Source: DASPWW01 sp963756745 (GTDB taxonomy: Bacteria; Actinomycetota; Thermoleophilia; Solirubrobacterales; 70-9). Taken from it: a stretch of DNA of 64,000 nt. This document shows positions 36,752 through 45,791 of this stretch, in pieces. The translations under genes were made by a program, and so were the position numbers. The notes below the pieces were generated by a model. It was not told the origin of the DNA, did not search any database, and saw only the letters and a program-made list of their open reading frames with translations. Location: contig CAVWOU010000010.1 of NCBI GenBank assembly GCA_963756745.1, positions 1 to 64,000 of the forward strand, read 5' to 3'. How positions within the stretch are numbered: position 1 is the stretch's first letter; the number at the start of each line of letters is the position of its first letter.

Positions 36752-37783
36752 CTAGGGATTCGGGTGTTCACCGGAGGCGGGCAAGCTTGCGTCGCGCGCT
36801 GGGTCCTCGGCTTGCGCCTGACCCCGCCGGGCGCGACGCAAGGCGATGATCGCCTTCGGTAACCGCCCCAGGTTCCAGATTGGGCGCCACAGATACGCCA
36901 GCCACAGCCCCAGCGTCCCCTCACGCAGCGCCGCGGGCCAGCGGGCCATGCGTGTCGCCGACCAGTCGCGCATGTAGAGCGCCGAGGGAGCGAGGGCCCG
37001 GAGGAGCACGAGAGCGCGAGTGCGAAGGGGCTCCTCGCTGGCGAGGCTTTCGAGCGCGATCGCAACCGGGTCCTGGGTCCCGACGCGCAGCGCCACCGGC
37101 GGCGTTCGCTCCGCTGGAAGCCTGAGGCGCTCCGCAAGCCTCGCACCTTCGGGGTCGAGGCGAAGCCCGGCCGCGAATGCCGGCAGGGCATCGAGTCGCC
37201 GGGCGAGATCTGCGGCGTCCCGCCAAACGTGATCATCGGCAAGGCGAAGCGCTCGCCCCAAGTCCTCGAGGGGGCGTCGGACATCCACCCCGTGCTGGGC
37301 GGCGTGGAGCGCGACGTGCAGCGCTCGCGCCGGGACGCAAAGGACCTCGACTTCGACCCCCCCGACGCGTAGCGTGTCCGTGTCCGCGGATAGCACATCC
37401 CAGACGGTGTCAGCGGACGCCCGCACGCCGTTCAGTGAGCGATGGAGGTCGACCAAGCTTGGCCAACCCCCCTGGACGCCGCTCAGCTCACAGCCACGCC
37501 GCCACGTCTGGACATAGTGCAACCACACATACTCGTGATGGCGGAACCCGAGCTCCCGTAGGACCTCTCCCGCCAGCCGATAGGAGCCAGGTGCCACCAG
37601 GATGTCCGAGTCGTCATACGCGCGATGGGCACCGTCGCGGTACAGCCAACTTGCGATCGAAGGCCCCTTGAGGAGCAATGGGCGAATCCCCGCCGCCCGC
37701 ATCGCCGTGACAATCTCGGCCGTGACGTGGTCGATTTGCAGGACCCGTGCGGCGCGACGAAGGGCTGAGGGAAGCTGCGGCAT
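36752..37783 (-). CDS. nucleotidyltransferase-fold protein (PF14907-like), lasso-locus type
   Basis: A 343-residue intact protein. Residues about 25-110 match the nucleotidyltransferase-fold family often found in RiPP loci with HPr-kinase-like and PqqD-like genes (IRPLLLKGPSIASWLYRDG, RAYDDSDILV with the D-x-D metal pair, SLVDLHRSLNG). The C-terminal half is helical. The role in those loci is not established. Here it is the only gene of the island that is still open throughout, and no precursor gene is seen beside it. Confidence 0.75.
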   Translation of the reverse strand: MPQLPSALRRAARVLQIDHVTAEIVTAMRAAGIRPLLLKGPSIASWLYRDGAHRAYDDSDILVAPGSYRLAGEVLRELGFRHHEYVWLHYVQTWRRGCELSGVQGGWPSLVDLHRSLNGVRASADTVWDVLSADTDTLRVGGVEVEVLCVPARALHVALHAAQHGVDVRRPLEDLGRALRLADDHVWRDAADLARRLDALPAFAAGLRLDPEGARLAERLRLPAERTPPVALRVGTQDPVAIALESLASEEPLRTRALVLLRALAPSALYMRDWSATRMARWPAALREGTLGLWLAYLWRPIWNLGRLPKAIIALRRARRGQAQAEDPARDASLPASGEHPNP

Positions 37784-37999
37784 GCGCGAGCTCGCGAGCT
37801 AGCGTTGAGGCAGCCGGAGGGGAGCCCGTTCAGCCGGAAGGGAGCTCAACGGATTCGGGATGGCGCCATCGGTGGTGAGGTGCGTGGCGGCGCAGGAGCG
37901 CGTCGAAGGTAGTCGGCGTGCCGTCGCGGAGGCCGCCAGCCTCGCCGCTTCCGCTGTTCTCCTTCGAAGCCGGCGTCGAGCCCTCGCCTCGGGTCAGGT

Positions 38000-38347
38000 T
38001 TCAGCATCGATGCCTCATGTCCGTCGTCATCTGCCGTTGGTGTCGGGTCCCCCTCGAGCAGGCATGGGCCCTAAAGCCTTCCCGTTCGGTGATCCCGATC
38101 ACAAGGTCGCGCGTTCGAGCATGGGCAGCTCCCGAGCCTGTCGCACGATCGCATTTGACCAGGCAGCTCTCGCCCGAGCGCCATAGTGCTGCTCGCAGCC
38201 TCGCTCAGCCTCCACCGGAAGCCGAGGCGGGGGCGCGGGGGCGGGCGCCGCGTCGAGACCCTTGTGGCCAAGAGCGGCCGGGTTGCGTCGTGCGGTCGGA
38301 GGTGCCCGCCAGGCGACGCGGAGGTTTGCGGGATGAAAGCGGCGCAC
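38000..38347 (-). pseudogene. decayed lasso-peptide B2 protease gene
   Basis: The start RRFHPANLRVAWRA and the segment LPVEAERG match the intact B2 protein at 48941 (RRFDPANLRAAWWA; LPVEAERG). The catalytic-Cys phrase ESCLV is still encoded at DNA level, but in a shifted frame. Further on, in yet another frame, RDLVIGITEREGFRAHACSR matches RELVVGVTGSDRFHAHAWLQ of the intact copy. Two or more indels therefore split a once functional gene. Confidence 0.75.
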
Positions 38348-38423
38348 CGGCGAGAGCTTAAAGCTGCTAATGGCACGGCGTGAAACGCTGCTTGAAGCCG
38401 CGCGCCGTATCAGCTCCCCCGGC

Positions 38424-38840
38424 TCAGTACTGGGCCATCGTGCCCGTCCTGCGGGCGCGCGTAACGGCCGCCGTGAACCCCAGCAAGGCCAAGGGCAGCA
38501 AGAGCATTGCTGAAGTGAAGAGGCCCGCTAGCTGCGCGGGATTCACGTCCCCTCCGAGCAGAGACGCCCGGAGCACGTCGAGGCCCCAGGTGAACGGAAG
38601 CACGCTGGCCACACGCTCAAGCGGCTCCGGGAAGGCCTCGATCGGGAAGTAGACCCCGCCTAAGGCGAGCGGTCCTGTAACCACCATCCCGAGAAGCGTG
38701 GTGGCACGCTTGAAGACGACCGTGAACGCGGCTACGGCCATGCCCAGCGAGGCGAAGAGCCCAAGGCAGCCGGCGAGGGCCAACGCTGCGGTTCCGATTG
38801 ACGCCCGCCGATACCGAAACTCCCGCAGCCGGCGCGGGCC
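38424..38840 (-). pseudogene. 3' half of an ABC-2 type permease gene
   Basis: About 135 residues nearly parallel to the C-terminal half of the permease at 46550-47356 (LGCLGLFASLG, GGVYFPIE-PEP-E-VAS-LPFTWG-DV-RASLLGG, ending AQY and stop). The 5' half is missing: similarity stops at the 102-bp repeat. The remaining order, permease then B2, is the same as in the intact locus. Confidence 0.8.
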
Positions 38841-38942
38841 GACCTCGTCAAGGACGACGAGTTTCCCCTCTCCCTCTTCTACACCTCGCTGAAGCGCAAG
38901 CTGGAGCCGGTGCTGGCGCGCCCCGACGGCGCGATCTGATCG
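38841..38942. repeat. 102-bp direct repeat, right copy
   Basis: Repeats 35984-36085 with one mismatch. It abuts the truncated permease on the left and the upstream region of the threonine-aldolase gene on the right. It is probably the scar of an insertion or of a tandem-duplication event. Confidence 0.95.
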
Positions 38943-38976
38943 CTACGGGCGCCACCGAGCCGATATCACTTCCGGG

Positions 38977-40039
38977 GTGGACCACCCCCGCGGCTTCGCC
39001 TCGGACAACTTCGCCGGCGCCCACCCCGACGTCCTCGCCGCCGTCGCCGCCGCCAACGACGGGCACGTCCCCGCGTACGGCGCCGACCCCTACACCGCCG
39101 CCGCCGAGGCCCTCCTCCGCGACCACTTCGGGGACGACGCCCGCTCCTTCCTCGTCTTCAACGGCAGCGCCGCCAACGTCCTCTCCCTGATCGCCGACCG
39201 CCCGCCCGTTCGAGGCCGTCATCTGCCCCGACACCGCGCACCTCAACGTCGACGAGTGCGGCGCACCGGAGCGGATCGCCGGCGTCAAGCTCTACACCGT
39301 CGCCGCCCCCGGCGGCAAGCTCACCCCCGAACTCGTCGCCGCCCGGCTCCGAACGATTCGCATCGGCGACGAGCACGCCGCCCAACCGCGCATCGTCTCG
39401 ATCTCCAACGCCACCGAGCTCGGGACCGTCTACACCCCCGCCGAGGTTCGCGCGCTCGCCGACCTCGCGCACGAGCGCGGCTTGCTGCTCCACGTCGACG
39501 GCGCGCGGCTCGCCAACGCGGCCGCCTGCCTCGACGTCCCGCTGCGCGGGCTGACGACCGACGCCGGGGCCGACGTGGTGTCGTTCGGCGGCACCAAGAA
39601 CGGGCTTTTGCTCGGTGAGGCGGTCATCTTCATTGACCCGGAGCTGGCGGGCGATTTCGAATACGTCCGCAAGCAGTCGCTTCAGCTCGCGTCGAAGATG
39701 CGCTTCGTCGCCGCCCAGTTCGAGGCCCTGTTACGGGACGAGCTGTGGCTCCGCAACGCCGCCCACGCGAACGCGATGGCCGCGCGGCTCGCACACGCGG
39801 TTAAGGAGATCCCCGGTGTTCGCATCACCGAGCTCGTCGAGTCGAACGCCGTCTTCGCGATCCTCCCCCTGGCCGCGCGCGAACGCCTGCTCGCCGAGTG
39901 GCCGGGCGACCTGCCCTTCCACGTGTGGAGCGAGGAGACGGGCGAGGTCCGCTGGATGACCGCATGGGACACCGAGCCCGAAGACGTCGACCGGTTCGCC
40001 GCGGCGGTGGCCGAGGCGTGCGCGGCCCACTCCGACTGA
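38977..40039 (+). CDS. low-specificity L-threonine aldolase-like PLP enzyme (frameshifted)
   Basis: About 353 residues of the beta-eliminating lyase family, cleaving L-threonine to glycine and acetaldehyde. Features: FASDNFAGAHPDVLAAVAAA at the start, HVPAYGADPYT, then after a shift near 39210 FEAVICPDTAHLNVDECGAP, DGARLANAAACL, and the PLP-binding Lys in VSFGGTKNGLLLGEA. GTG 38977 is the start. It is one of the genes on the core side of the 102-bp repeat. Confidence 0.88.
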
Positions 40040-40053
40040 GCCCGTCGTGCCGC

Positions 40054-40059
40054 TAGAGT
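40054..40059 (+). promoter_or_regulatory. -10 element of the tRNA-Thr gene
   Basis: TAGAGT lies 11 bp upstream of the tRNA. A weak -35-like TCCGAC is at 40031-40036 with 17-bp spacing. Confidence 0.35.
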
Positions 40060-40070
40060 GAGCCCGGAGC

Positions 40071-40143
<73 letters not shown>

Positions 40144-40158
40144 TAGTTTCCGGGGCGC

Positions 40159-41178
40159 ATGAGCCCGAGCCTTGACGAGTCGCCTCGCCTCAGCCTCGGG
40201 TTCGCGCTACGCAACGCGGTCGGCGTCGCGATCCCGCTCGTCGCGGGGGTGATAGCGGACGACCTCCCCGCCGGCGCGGTCGCCGCCGGCGGAGCGCTCA
40301 TCGCCGGGTTCGCCGACGTCGGCGACACGACCCGCCACCGCGTCCTCGCTATGCTCGCCGTTGCCGTCTTCGGCGCGTTCTCCACGTTCGTCGGCGTGCT
40401 CGCGTCCGACTCCGAGGTCGCCTCGCTGATCGTCACCGGACTTTGGGGTCTCATCACGGGCCTGATGGTCGCGGGCGGCCCGATCACCGGCTCCGTCTCG
40501 CTCTCCGCGACGGTGGCCCTGGTCGTGTTCGCGGGAAACCCAACCGGGTCCCACAGTGAGCTCGAGCTCGCCGGCTTCACCCTCGCCGGCGGGGCCCTCC
40601 AGGCGCTGCTCGCGGTGATCGTCCCCACCCGCTCCGGCTACCCGGCGCACCCGCACCCGGTGACGTACCTGCGCAACGCAATCGCCGGCGCCCTCTCGTG
40701 GGCGGACCCGATCGGCCGCCACGCCGTGAGGCTGGGGCTCGCGCTCAGCGCCGCGACCGTGATCTACCGGGTGCTTCCGGTCGATCGCGGCTACTGGATC
40801 CCGATCACGGTGCTGTTCGTGATGCGCCCCGAGGCGGGCCGCACCCGGACGCGGATCGTCCAGCGATTCCTCGGCACCGTCGTCGGCCTCGTGGCGATCA
40901 CCCTCGTCGTGGCCCTGGTGGAGCCCGGCGCGCTCGCCCTGTCTGTGATCTGCGCGGCGTGCATGGTCCCCGCGTACGCGTACCTCTGGATCGACTACAC
41001 CCGGTTCAACGCCGGTCTCGCCGGCGCCATCGTGGCACTTGCCGCCCTGCTCGGGCTCCCCGAGCCGGTCGCCGCGTTCAGCCGCCTTGTCGACACCGTC
41101 ACCGGGCTGGCCATCGTCCTGCTGTTCCTCCTCCTGCTCCCCGAGGCGCGGCGCCGCCCCCCGGGCGTGGGCGGATAG
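40159..41178 (+). CDS. FUSC-family membrane protein (aromatic acid exporter-like)
   Basis: A 339-residue membrane protein with two groups of hydrophobic helices (about 20-150 and 190-325). The second has the FUSC signature YWIPITVLFVMRPEAGRTRT, then RFLGTVVGLV. Such proteins export small aromatic or organic acids, or serve as the membrane part of such pumps; the large cytoplasmic domain of many relatives is absent. The start at 40159 (MSPSLDESPRL) is 16 bp past the tRNA. Confidence 0.88.
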   Translation: MSPSLDESPRLSLGFALRNAVGVAIPLVAGVIADDLPAGAVAAGGALIAGFADVGDTTRHRVLAMLAVAVFGAFSTFVGVLASDSEVASLIVTGLWGLITGLMVAGGPITGSVSLSATVALVVFAGNPTGSHSELELAGFTLAGGALQALLAVIVPTRSGYPAHPHPVTYLRNAIAGALSWADPIGRHAVRLGLALSAATVIYRVLPVDRGYWIPITVLFVMRPEAGRTRTRIVQRFLGTVVGLVAITLVVALVEPGALALSVICAACMVPAYAYLWIDYTRFNAGLAGAIVALAALLGLPEPVAAFSRLVDTVTGLAIVLLFLLLLPEARRRPPGVGG

Positions 41179-41217
41179 GGTTTCCGGACCGCCGAGGCCG
41201 TATTGGACACGCGCCAG

Positions 41218-41949
41218 TCACTTGGCGGAAGCCTCCACGTAGAGCGAGCCAAGCTTGTATTCCTCGCTGCGCGCGTTGACATCCAGGCCGTACTCCATCC
41301 AGCGAGGAATCCCGCTGGTCTCGAACCTATGTCGCTCGACGCGCTCAAATCCGGTGCGACTGAGCAGAGCGGAGAGGCTCATCCAGTCGTACATCCATTG
41401 ATGCGTCTCTCCACGGCGCCGCGCATCGCCGATCAGTGCACTCTCGATCGAACGCCTCACGGGACCTTGCTGGCTGGTGCCGTAAGCCTCCCGGCGCACG
41501 GACTGCTCGAGTAGCGCAGCCACGAATTCGTCATGGCGGCTCCACTCGTCCGTGTTCTGGGCGCTCCGTTCGAGGTGATCGAGGTACTGACGGCAGATGA
41601 GCTCCAGGTCGGGGACAACGACACGCTGGATGCCACCGGGCCTAAGCACGCGCCTCACCTCGAACATGAAGCGCTCGGCCACATCGCGGTCGAGGTGCTC
41701 CAGCAAATGGGAGTGGTAGACGGCATCGACGGAGTTGTCGTCGAACGGGATGCCGTCGGCGAGGTCGTGCACCCGAACATTGGGCGGGAGGGCGCGAAGG
41801 CGCTCGCGCCGGGTGTCGTCGAGGACCATGAGCGACAATCTGCGCAGCCAGCGACTTCGTCTGAGGCGCAGGTAGATCGACCAATCGATGTTGACGATGT
41901 CCGGATGCGGGCTTGTCTTCGTCCCACTGCCCAGATTCAAGATGAGCAT
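41218..41949 (-). CDS. class I SAM-dependent methyltransferase
   Basis: A 243-residue enzyme. ATG 41949 opens LILNLGSGTKTSPHPDIVNI, the short SAM motif I variant seen in methyltransferases of polysaccharide clusters, followed by DLADGIPFDDNSVDAVYHSH and LLEHLD. The upstream ORF extension is not needed. It may methylate a sugar. It stands alone between core genes. Confidence 0.85.
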   Translation of the reverse strand: MLILNLGSGTKTSPHPDIVNIDWSIYLRLRRSRWLRRLSLMVLDDTRRERLRALPPNVRVHDLADGIPFDDNSVDAVYHSHLLEHLDRDVAERFMFEVRRVLRPGGIQRVVVPDLELICRQYLDHLERSAQNTDEWSRHDEFVAALLEQSVRREAYGTSQQGPVRRSIESALIGDARRRGETHQWMYDWMSLSALLSRTGFERVERHRFETSGIPRWMEYGLDVNARSEEYKLGSLYVEASAK

Positions 41950-42042
41950 CGCCGCGAGTCTAGAGCGGGCGTATCCAAGGCGATCCGGGGGGGCACCGAA
42001 GTCATCGGCAGCAAAGCCATTCGGCGTAATTAGACTCGCGAT

Positions 42043-43186
42043 GTGGACTTCAACCTCACCGATGAGCAGCGCGACTTCGTCGCCGCGATCCAGGACCTCT
42101 GCCGCCGGGAGTGCGGGACGCAGCGAGCAGCGCGCCCAGCTCACCAACGGCTACACCGAGTACCACTCCGAGGGCCTGTACCGGAAGATGGCCGAGCTCG
42201 GGTGGCTCGGGGTCACCATCCCGGACGAGTACGGAGGCGCGGGCGGCGGGATGCTCGACGCCTCGCTGTTCATGGAGGAGACCTCGCGCGGGCTGGCGCC
42301 GATCGGCGGCTACGCGACCACCCTGATCGTCGCCGGCGCCACCCAGCGGTTCGGCAGCGAGGACCAGATGCGCGACATCCTCGGCGGGATCTCCTCCGGG
42401 ACCGTGGAGGCGATCGCGATGACCGAGCCCGAGGCCGGCTCGGACGTCGGCGCGCTCGCGACCGAGGCGAAGCGCGTCGACGGCGGGTTCGTGATCAACG
42501 GCCAGAAGGTGTTCTGCTCCAACGCGCGGATCGCGGGCCACATCCTCGTCGTGTGCCGGACGACGAAGGGCGAGGACAAGCACGAGGGCCTGTCGATGAT
42601 CTTCGTCCCCACCGACGCCGACGGCCTTCGGATGGACCCGATAGAGACGATGGGCGGCCGCGAGACCGCCCACCTTTACTTCACCGACTGCGAGGCGCCC
42701 GCCGATGCGGTGCTGGGCGAGCTCGACCGCGGCTGGATGCAGCTGATGGCCGGGCTCAACGTCGAGCGCCTGATCCTCGCCGCGACGATGCTCGGCACGG
42801 CGCGTCGCGCGTTCGAGGACGCGCTCGACTACGTCAAGGAGCGGCGCCAGTTCGGCAGGCCGATCGGCTCCTTCCAGGCCCTCCAGCACCGGCTCGCGGA
42901 CATGGCGACCGAGATCGAGGCGGCCCGACTGATGACCTACTGGGTGGCGAGCAGGGTCGACGCCGACCCCGACCGGATGCTCCCCCGCGAGGCGTCGATG
43001 GTGAAGCTATTCGTCACCGAGCGCGCCAAGCGGATCGCGCTCGAGGGGATGCAGATGATGGGCGGCTACGGCTACTCGTCGGAGTACGACATGGAGCGCA
43101 TCGTCCGCGCCGCGCTCGTCTCGACGATCTACGGCGGCACCTCGGAGATCCAGCGCAACATCATCGCCAAGACGCTTGGGTTGTAG
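42043..43186 (+). CDS. acyl-CoA dehydrogenase (frameshifted near start)
   Basis: About 380 residues. GTG 42043 opens VDFNLTDEQRDFVAAIQDLC; after a shift near 42115 the rest is open. Typical motifs are GVTIPDEYGGAGGG, AIAMTEPEAGSDV (FAD and substrate contact), ERRQFGRPIGSFQALQHRLA and YGGTSEIQRNIIAK. The catalytic base region reads GMQMMGGYGYSSEYDMERIV. It is a general fatty-acid or branched-chain acyl-CoA oxidation enzyme. It converges on the next methyltransferase gene. Confidence 0.92.
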
Positions 43187-43256
43187 TAGGCGTGATGAAC
43201 AATGGACGCCCGAGTCTGTTCTGGTAGGCAGCCGCTTGCAATCCCGGCCGCCTTAA

Positions 43257-44135
43257 TCAAACCGCCCGAAACAGAAGGCCGGCATGGACGGTCGGGAGCC
43301 GTACATTTCGACGAACTAGCGGCGTCTCAAGCCGGGAGTCCACCGAGACCGCAACTCGCTGCGCGAGCGCAACCGACGGACGTGTTGAATGCATCGACTT
43401 CGGGCTGTCACCGATCTCCCCGCGATTGAGCGCGGATGAGCCCGTCCCGTTGGAGCGACGCAGAACACGTCGACCAAGGCGCCGGCCGAGGCCGATCGCC
43501 CGCAGCGTGGGGTTATAGTCGTACCGTCGTACTGTCACCACCTCAAACCGCTCGCCGACGAAGAGGTCGATCCAGTCCGCGATGGAGCGAGAGAAGACGT
43601 GAGCGGCTTGATCGCGAATGTTCTCGAGGACGATGGCGTGCCCGCCGCCGATCAATGTGCTCCGCACCTTCTGGACGGCAGGAATCTGCTCTCCGAACGG
43701 TATGTGTTGGAGTACCGTAACCGACGACACGAGGTGAAACGGGGTGTCAGGCTCATACTCCTGAAGCGAGCAGCAGTGAAAATCCATCGCCGGATGCTGT
43801 TCGCGATTATGGGAGATGAGCGCGCTCTGAAGATCAATCCCTGTGACTTCGTAGCCGTGCTCAAACAGGAGACGACACCAACGTCCGGCCCCACATCCCA
43901 CCTCGAGTGCCCGCCGACCTGTTCCGTCGGGTAGAAGAGAGAGGAGCGCACGATATACATTGCGCTGCCAGCGAGCGTAATAGGCGTTCAGCCAAGCGGG
44001 GGCCCCAGCATGGCAAACGTTGTCGAGCCCGTCGGGATCGGTCGACCAATCGACATTGGCGCGGAGGGCGTGATGGGTTTCCCAATACCGCCTCATCTCG
44101 GGCCACGTGTACCTCTCGACACCAGGACTGTTCAC
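43257..44135 (-). CDS. class I SAM-dependent methyltransferase
   Basis: About 292 residues with GTG 44135 as start (NSPGVERYTWPEMRRYWETH). SAM motif I is ALEVGCGAGRWCRLLFEHGY, the acidic strand end is VTGIDLQ, and the later motif is VSSVTVLQHIPFGEQ. The C-terminal 80 residues are basic and unlike most relatives. It lies beside a GT4 gene on the opposite strand and may act on a sugar. Confidence 0.85.
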   Translation of the reverse strand: MNSPGVERYTWPEMRRYWETHHALRANVDWSTDPDGLDNVCHAGAPAWLNAYYARWQRNVYRALLSLLPDGTGRRALEVGCGAGRWCRLLFEHGYEVTGIDLQSALISHNREQHPAMDFHCCSLQEYEPDTPFHLVSSVTVLQHIPFGEQIPAVQKVRSTLIGGGHAIVLENIRDQAAHVFSRSIADWIDLFVGERFEVVTVRRYDYNPTLRAIGLGRRLGRRVLRRSNGTGSSALNRGEIGDSPKSMHSTRPSVALAQRVAVSVDSRLETPLVRRNVRLPTVHAGLLFRAV

Positions 44136-44318
44136 CGCTCCATGACCTCCACGTGCCGCGAGATCGCTCGCATAACGAGATCCTTCAGGCCCGCTGGATA
44201 CTGCCCCGGGCGGTACGCCTTCCTGATGAGAGGCAGAGGGAGTGGATGAGAGGCAGAGTGGAGTGCCGCTACATGACGGCACGGACGCGGCTCTCATGAG
44301 GTATGCAGGTGGAGGGTA

Positions 44319-45473
44319 ATGAAGCCGCGGCTCTTGATAGTCGGCATGGGCGTTGGTGGGGGCATCGGACGCTATGAGCTTCTGTTGGTGCGGACTCTCA
44401 ACAAGTTGGAGTCGGCGGGGAAGCTGACTTTCTCAGCGCTGTGGCGCCGACCGCATCCACCATACCTCAGGACCGCGCCGCACGTCGAGGATCATTTAGC
44501 GACCAACACCACTTCCGTTGGGACCTTCGCGCTCCGGGTATTGCGGGCCGCTTGGATGGCCCGGCCCGACATCGTCCTGTTCACGCACGTCAGTCTCGCC
44601 CGACTGGCCTCGGTGCTCTCGCTCACCCGGGGTCGACCGCGGATCGTCGTAATCACCCATGGGATCGACGTTTGGACACGCCTCGATTGGTCGAGGCGAG
44701 CCGGCCTGCGCGCCGCCGACCGAGTGGTGGCCGTTAGCCGGTATACACGCGGCCGCGTCATAGATCAGCAGGGCCTGCCTGCCCAGAAAGTGGTCGCCAT
44801 CCCGCTGTGCCTGGAGCCCTCCTGGCTGAATGGTGCGTCCGTCAGGCGGGGTCCAGGCAGGGAGGTGGCCCGCTCAGAGTCTCTGTTCCGGCTGCTCACG
44901 GTGAGCAGGCTTGACATGACCGAGCGAGCAAAGGGCATTGACTGGGTCATACGCGCACTGCCACTCGTGGCCCAGGCAGTACCAGACGTTTCGTACACGA
45001 TCGTCGGCGCCGGTGACGATCTACCTCGACTGCGGGCCTTGGCCTCGGCGAGTGGAGTAGCGGACAGGATCGAGTTCAAGGGTGCGCTCGAGCACCATGA
45101 ACTGCTCGACGAATACAGCTCGTGCGACATCTTCGTGCTGCCGTCGGCCAAGGAGGGATTTGGACTGGTGTTTCTGGAGGCGATGGCGTTCGAGAAGCCC
45201 GTCGTAGCGCGTGCGGCGAGGGCCGCATCCGAGGTCGTCGAGGAAGGCGAGACCGGTGTGTTGGTTCGGGACGAGCCGGAGCTGGCTCCAGCGCTAATCG
45301 AGCTGCTCGGCGACCGTGACCGCGCATCCAGGATGGGCACCGCCGGCCGCCGGCGGCTCGCAGCTGAGTTTTCGTTGGAGAGATTCGAGGACCGGATGGC
45401 CGCGCTGATCGAAGAGGTGAGCGCCTTGTCAGGCCCTGCGTCCCAGCGGGTTAGATGGCTGGGACGCGATTGA
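44319..45473 (+). CDS. GT4 family glycosyltransferase
   Basis: A 384-residue retaining GT-B enzyme. ATG 44319 follows GGAGGG. N-terminal GVGGGIGRYELLLV, central linker, then the nucleotide-sugar domain with RLLTVSRLDMTERAKGIDWV, the donor-site E-x7-E in KEGFGLVFLEAMAFEKPVVA, and GETGVLV. Likely transfers mannose or glucose from a nucleotide sugar to a lipid-linked acceptor. Intact. Confidence 0.93.
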   Translation: MKPRLLIVGMGVGGGIGRYELLLVRTLNKLESAGKLTFSALWRRPHPPYLRTAPHVEDHLATNTTSVGTFALRVLRAAWMARPDIVLFTHVSLARLASVLSLTRGRPRIVVITHGIDVWTRLDWSRRAGLRAADRVVAVSRYTRGRVIDQQGLPAQKVVAIPLCLEPSWLNGASVRRGPGREVARSESLFRLLTVSRLDMTERAKGIDWVIRALPLVAQAVPDVSYTIVGAGDDLPRLRALASASGVADRIEFKGALEHHELLDEYSSCDIFVLPSAKEGFGLVFLEAMAFEKPVVARAARAASEVVEEGETGVLVRDEPELAPALIELLGDRDRASRMGTAGRRRLAAEFSLERFEDRMAALIEEVSALSGPASQRVRWLGRD

Positions 45474-45498
45474 TCGCCGCGGCGGATGCAATTGATTG

Positions 45499-45700
45499 CC
45501 AGGAGCGTCCGGGCCACGTCCGTGTCGTGGTCGTGATCGCACCGGAGGCAGATCGCGAAGAGGTCCGCTCACGCATCGTTGACGAGGTCCGGCGGCTCCA
45601 GGAGCCGATTGATGCCGAGGTCGAGTTCTCCGAGACCCTGCCGCGGAGCGAGGGCGGAAAGGTTCGCACGTTCCTTCGCGCGCACGATGCTGCATCAGCC
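45499..45700 (+). pseudogene. C-terminal fragment of a PaaK/CapK-like ligase
   Basis: About 60 residues (ERPGHVRVVVVIAPEADREE, then PIDAEVEFSETLPRSEGGKV) closely match the last 60 residues of the ligase at 52848-54245 (ERPGQVRVVAVTTPEADRKE; PIDAEVEFSVTLPRTEGGKV). The first 400 residues are absent. It lies directly upstream of the ABC exporter genes and is evidence for another lost copy of the cluster. Confidence 0.8.
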
Positions 45701-45778
45701 GCACCACGTGAAGAATCGTGCGCCCGTACGCGACGCGGGCGTTGAATGTCGTGTCGCGGGACCGCGGTGAGGCTGGCG

Positions 45779-45784
45779 TAGGAT
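45779..45784 (+). promoter_or_regulatory. -10 element placed for a leaderless transcript
   Basis: TAGGAT ends 7 bp before the ATG of the ABC ATPase gene. That distance is typical of leaderless transcripts in actinobacteria, and no ribosome binding site precedes the ATG. No -35 match is obvious. Confidence 0.35.
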
Positions 45785-45791
45785 CCACGCC

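Noticed and set aside
35984..38942. Transposon or insertion sequence as the cause of the 102-bp repeats
   Set aside because: The repeats are far too long for target-site duplications, there are no terminal inverted repeats, and no transposase-like sequence was seen between them.
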